NCBI RefSeq assembly: GCF_007828215.1
Contig: NZ_VIUE01000014.1
Span: 1-64,000 of the forward strand
Length of the DNA stretch: 64,000 nt
Direction of reading: 5' to 3'
Source of the DNA: Pseudomonas sp. SJZ074
GTDB lineage: Bacteria > Pseudomonadota > Gammaproteobacteria > Pseudomonadales > Pseudomonadaceae
Part shown: piece by piece, positions 62,603-64,000 of the stretch
How positions within the stretch are numbered: the first letter of the stretch is position 1
Layout of the letters: each line of letters begins with the position of its first letter
Program-made: the position numbers and the translations under genes
The notes under the pieces: model-generated
Told to the model about the DNA's origin: nothing
What the model saw: only the letters and a program-made list of their open reading frames with translations
The model's database searches: none

Positions 62603-63963
62603 CTAGGGAAGTAGCATTGCAGCCTTCCCCAAGAACTCAAATATTAGACTACTACGATGGGACTCGCTCGCAGTTTGACCATCTGAATAACGCACGTCTG
62701 CTCGTGCGCCTTCGGAGCTACCATAAATAACCAGCTCTGACGAAGCGACTCGATTAGTCTGGTCTTCAACACTAGCAACAAACCGAATGGGAGTTGTACC
62801 AACGGCTGGAAAAAAACGAGTCCTAAGTAAGGTCTTGTGAAAAAAAACGTTTGAAACTGGAGCGTCCGATTCGCGTTCGGCTACTTGTTCAACTAGCGCC
62901 TGCTGTGTTTGACCGCGACTATGCGTTTCGTTGAACCATTCTCGGAAAAGCGCAGACTGTGGCAAGCTGCTATGCAGCTTATCTATGCCTAAGACGAAAT
63001 CGGCATAGATGGCACACACGAACTGCGCTGCGAACGCACGCCGCTGCTGGTACTCAATTTCTCGCAGTGCCTCTTTACGCAGCATGGCTGAGGCTAATTC
63101 ATCATCGCCCAACGTAGGCGCTCCTGCTGTTGGCAACATTAGATGTCGAAGATTCGACGCAAACTGTGCAAGTGTCGGTCTTTTCTCGGGGCGGATGTTG
63201 CAGGCTTGAGCAATCAAGACCATCGCGTGGTGAATCTTGGGCACTGTCGGAAACTGGCGAGCAAGGTCGAATCCTCTTGGAACCATACGGGTCCTGGAAA
63301 AACCACATGACGCTGCCCATTCACCATCGCCCAGAATACCTTTCCGAGGCTGAATACGTCGCCTTTCTCATCAACAGTTGCCACCCGCCCAATAGAGTAC
63401 TCAGGAGGCCGGTAGGCCCATGCACCGATAGCGCGATGGGTTGGAGTTAGGCGCTCATCTTCAGCAAGGTAAGCACAGCCGAAGTCGCTGAGTGCAAGCT
63501 CGATCTTATCATCACGTCGCCGATACAGCAGATTCTCTGGCTTGATATCGCGATGGTGAACTGGTTGTGGTCTGACTGCCAACTGGGCAAGTGTTTCGAC
63601 AATTGGAAGCAGCGCGTTTGCGGCTTTTTCGGGCTGGCCTGCGAAGTTTTCAATAACGGCTGCGAGGTTGCCTTCAAGCAGCTCCATGACGATTTCGATT
63701 TCTCCCGCTCGTTTCCGCACCTCTACGATAGGGACAATCGCAAGTTCGGGTTCCCCGAACATTTCAGCTAGGATCTGCGCCTCACGGGCGAAACGAGCCA
63801 CCGGCTCCTGCGAAGCGTTGGGTCTCAATCGCTTGATTGCGTGAACCCCGTCCGTCCAAACATGAGCGTTCCCACCGTCGCCCTTGTGCTTCCATGTAGG
63901 GGGGATTCCATCGTGCTTAGGATTCCACGGTGGTCCCTCGGCATCAACTTCCTTGATTTTCAT
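62603..63963 (-). pseudogene. Hanks-type Ser/Thr protein kinase interrupted by a one-base frameshift
   Basis: Residues 1-230 read a complete kinase core: Gly loop GDGGNAHVW (28-36), Lys44 in HAIKRL, HRDIKPEN (137-144), DFG (160-162), RPPEY in place of APE (185-189). Reading then runs out of frame (stop at 63214). A second frame from about 63274 continues with GFDLARQFPTVPKIHHAMVLIAQAC and IRPEKRPTLAQFASNL, the C-lobe end, and a further 160-residue domain of unknown type to 62603. Restoring one base near 63272-63276 gives a single protein of about 453 residues. It may be a real mutation or a sequencing error. Only 37 bases lie upstream of its start in the window. Confidence 0.8.
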
Positions 63964-64000
63964 AAGTCATTTCCACGGAAAGGAAAGGAAACAAGCGATG

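Overview
The window is a Pseudomonas chromosome segment, most likely from the P. fluorescens group. This is inferred from gene content, high-GC codon use, a gene order (SDR-metZ-purF-cvpA-SPOR-folC-accD-trpF-truA-fimV-asd paralogue-asd-leuB-methyltransferase-leuD-leuC, then ibpA, dusC, TetR, tRNA-Glu/Ala, gltX, uvrB, aminotransferase) that follows the block I know from P. aeruginosa PA3106-PA3139, and many copies of the GTGGGAGCGGGCTTGCTC repetitive extragenic palindrome typical of fluorescent pseudomonads. No species call is possible from sequence reading alone.

Layout. 1-1350: scar of an integrated element. It holds a Phd/YefM-RelE type toxin-antitoxin pair and the C-terminal stump of a tyrosine integrase whose nucleophile has become Cys, next to tRNA-Val(GAC). 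1490-7914: metabolic genes (PuuB-type oxidase, PhzF-like protein, LysE-type exporter divergent from a MocR regulator, a three-module flavin/iron-sulfur oxidoreductase). 8205-8579: tRNA-Asp x2 and tRNA-Val(TAC). 8746-27335: a long minus-strand housekeeping block for methionine, purine, folate, fatty acid, tryptophan, tRNA modification, pilus/peptidoglycan-associated FimV, aspartate family and leucine synthesis. 27491-54049: LysR regulator, PAS-GGDEF-EAL protein, heat-regulated ibpA with a ROSE-like thermometer, dusC, hydrolases, a tRNA-Ala/Glu cluster beside gltX, uvrB, an aromatic aminotransferase, tRNA-Asn, trhP-like U32 protein, chemoreceptor, Na+/H+ antiporter, a PepSY-PepSY-response regulator-kinase operon, patatin, queD and a hydrolase.

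54200-64000 is a different kind of DNA. It lacks the REP elements seen all along the core. It holds a compact Mu-like early module: XRE repressor and divergent Cro/Ner-like gene around paired palindromic operators, small DNA-binding genes, a D,D-35-E transposase, its AAA+ partner, and a Mor-type activator, all overlapping or nearly so. The module stops after mor with no head, tail or lysis genes. Beside the repressor lie non-phage genes: a zinc-ribbon membrane protein, two exported or anchored unknowns, a NADAR-family protein and a Hanks-type kinase interrupted by a one-base frameshift. The low-coordinate end carries a repeated 11-mer just inside a TGTT terminus candidate. The other end was not found and may lie beyond the window.

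How parts work together: the minus-strand block is a run of biosynthetic operons with stop/start overlaps (metZ-SDR, folC-accD, SPOR-folC); asd, leuB, leuC and leuD serve aspartate-family and branched-chain amino acids; tRNA-Glu genes sit beside gltX; the Mu-like module would move itself and whatever lies between its ends.
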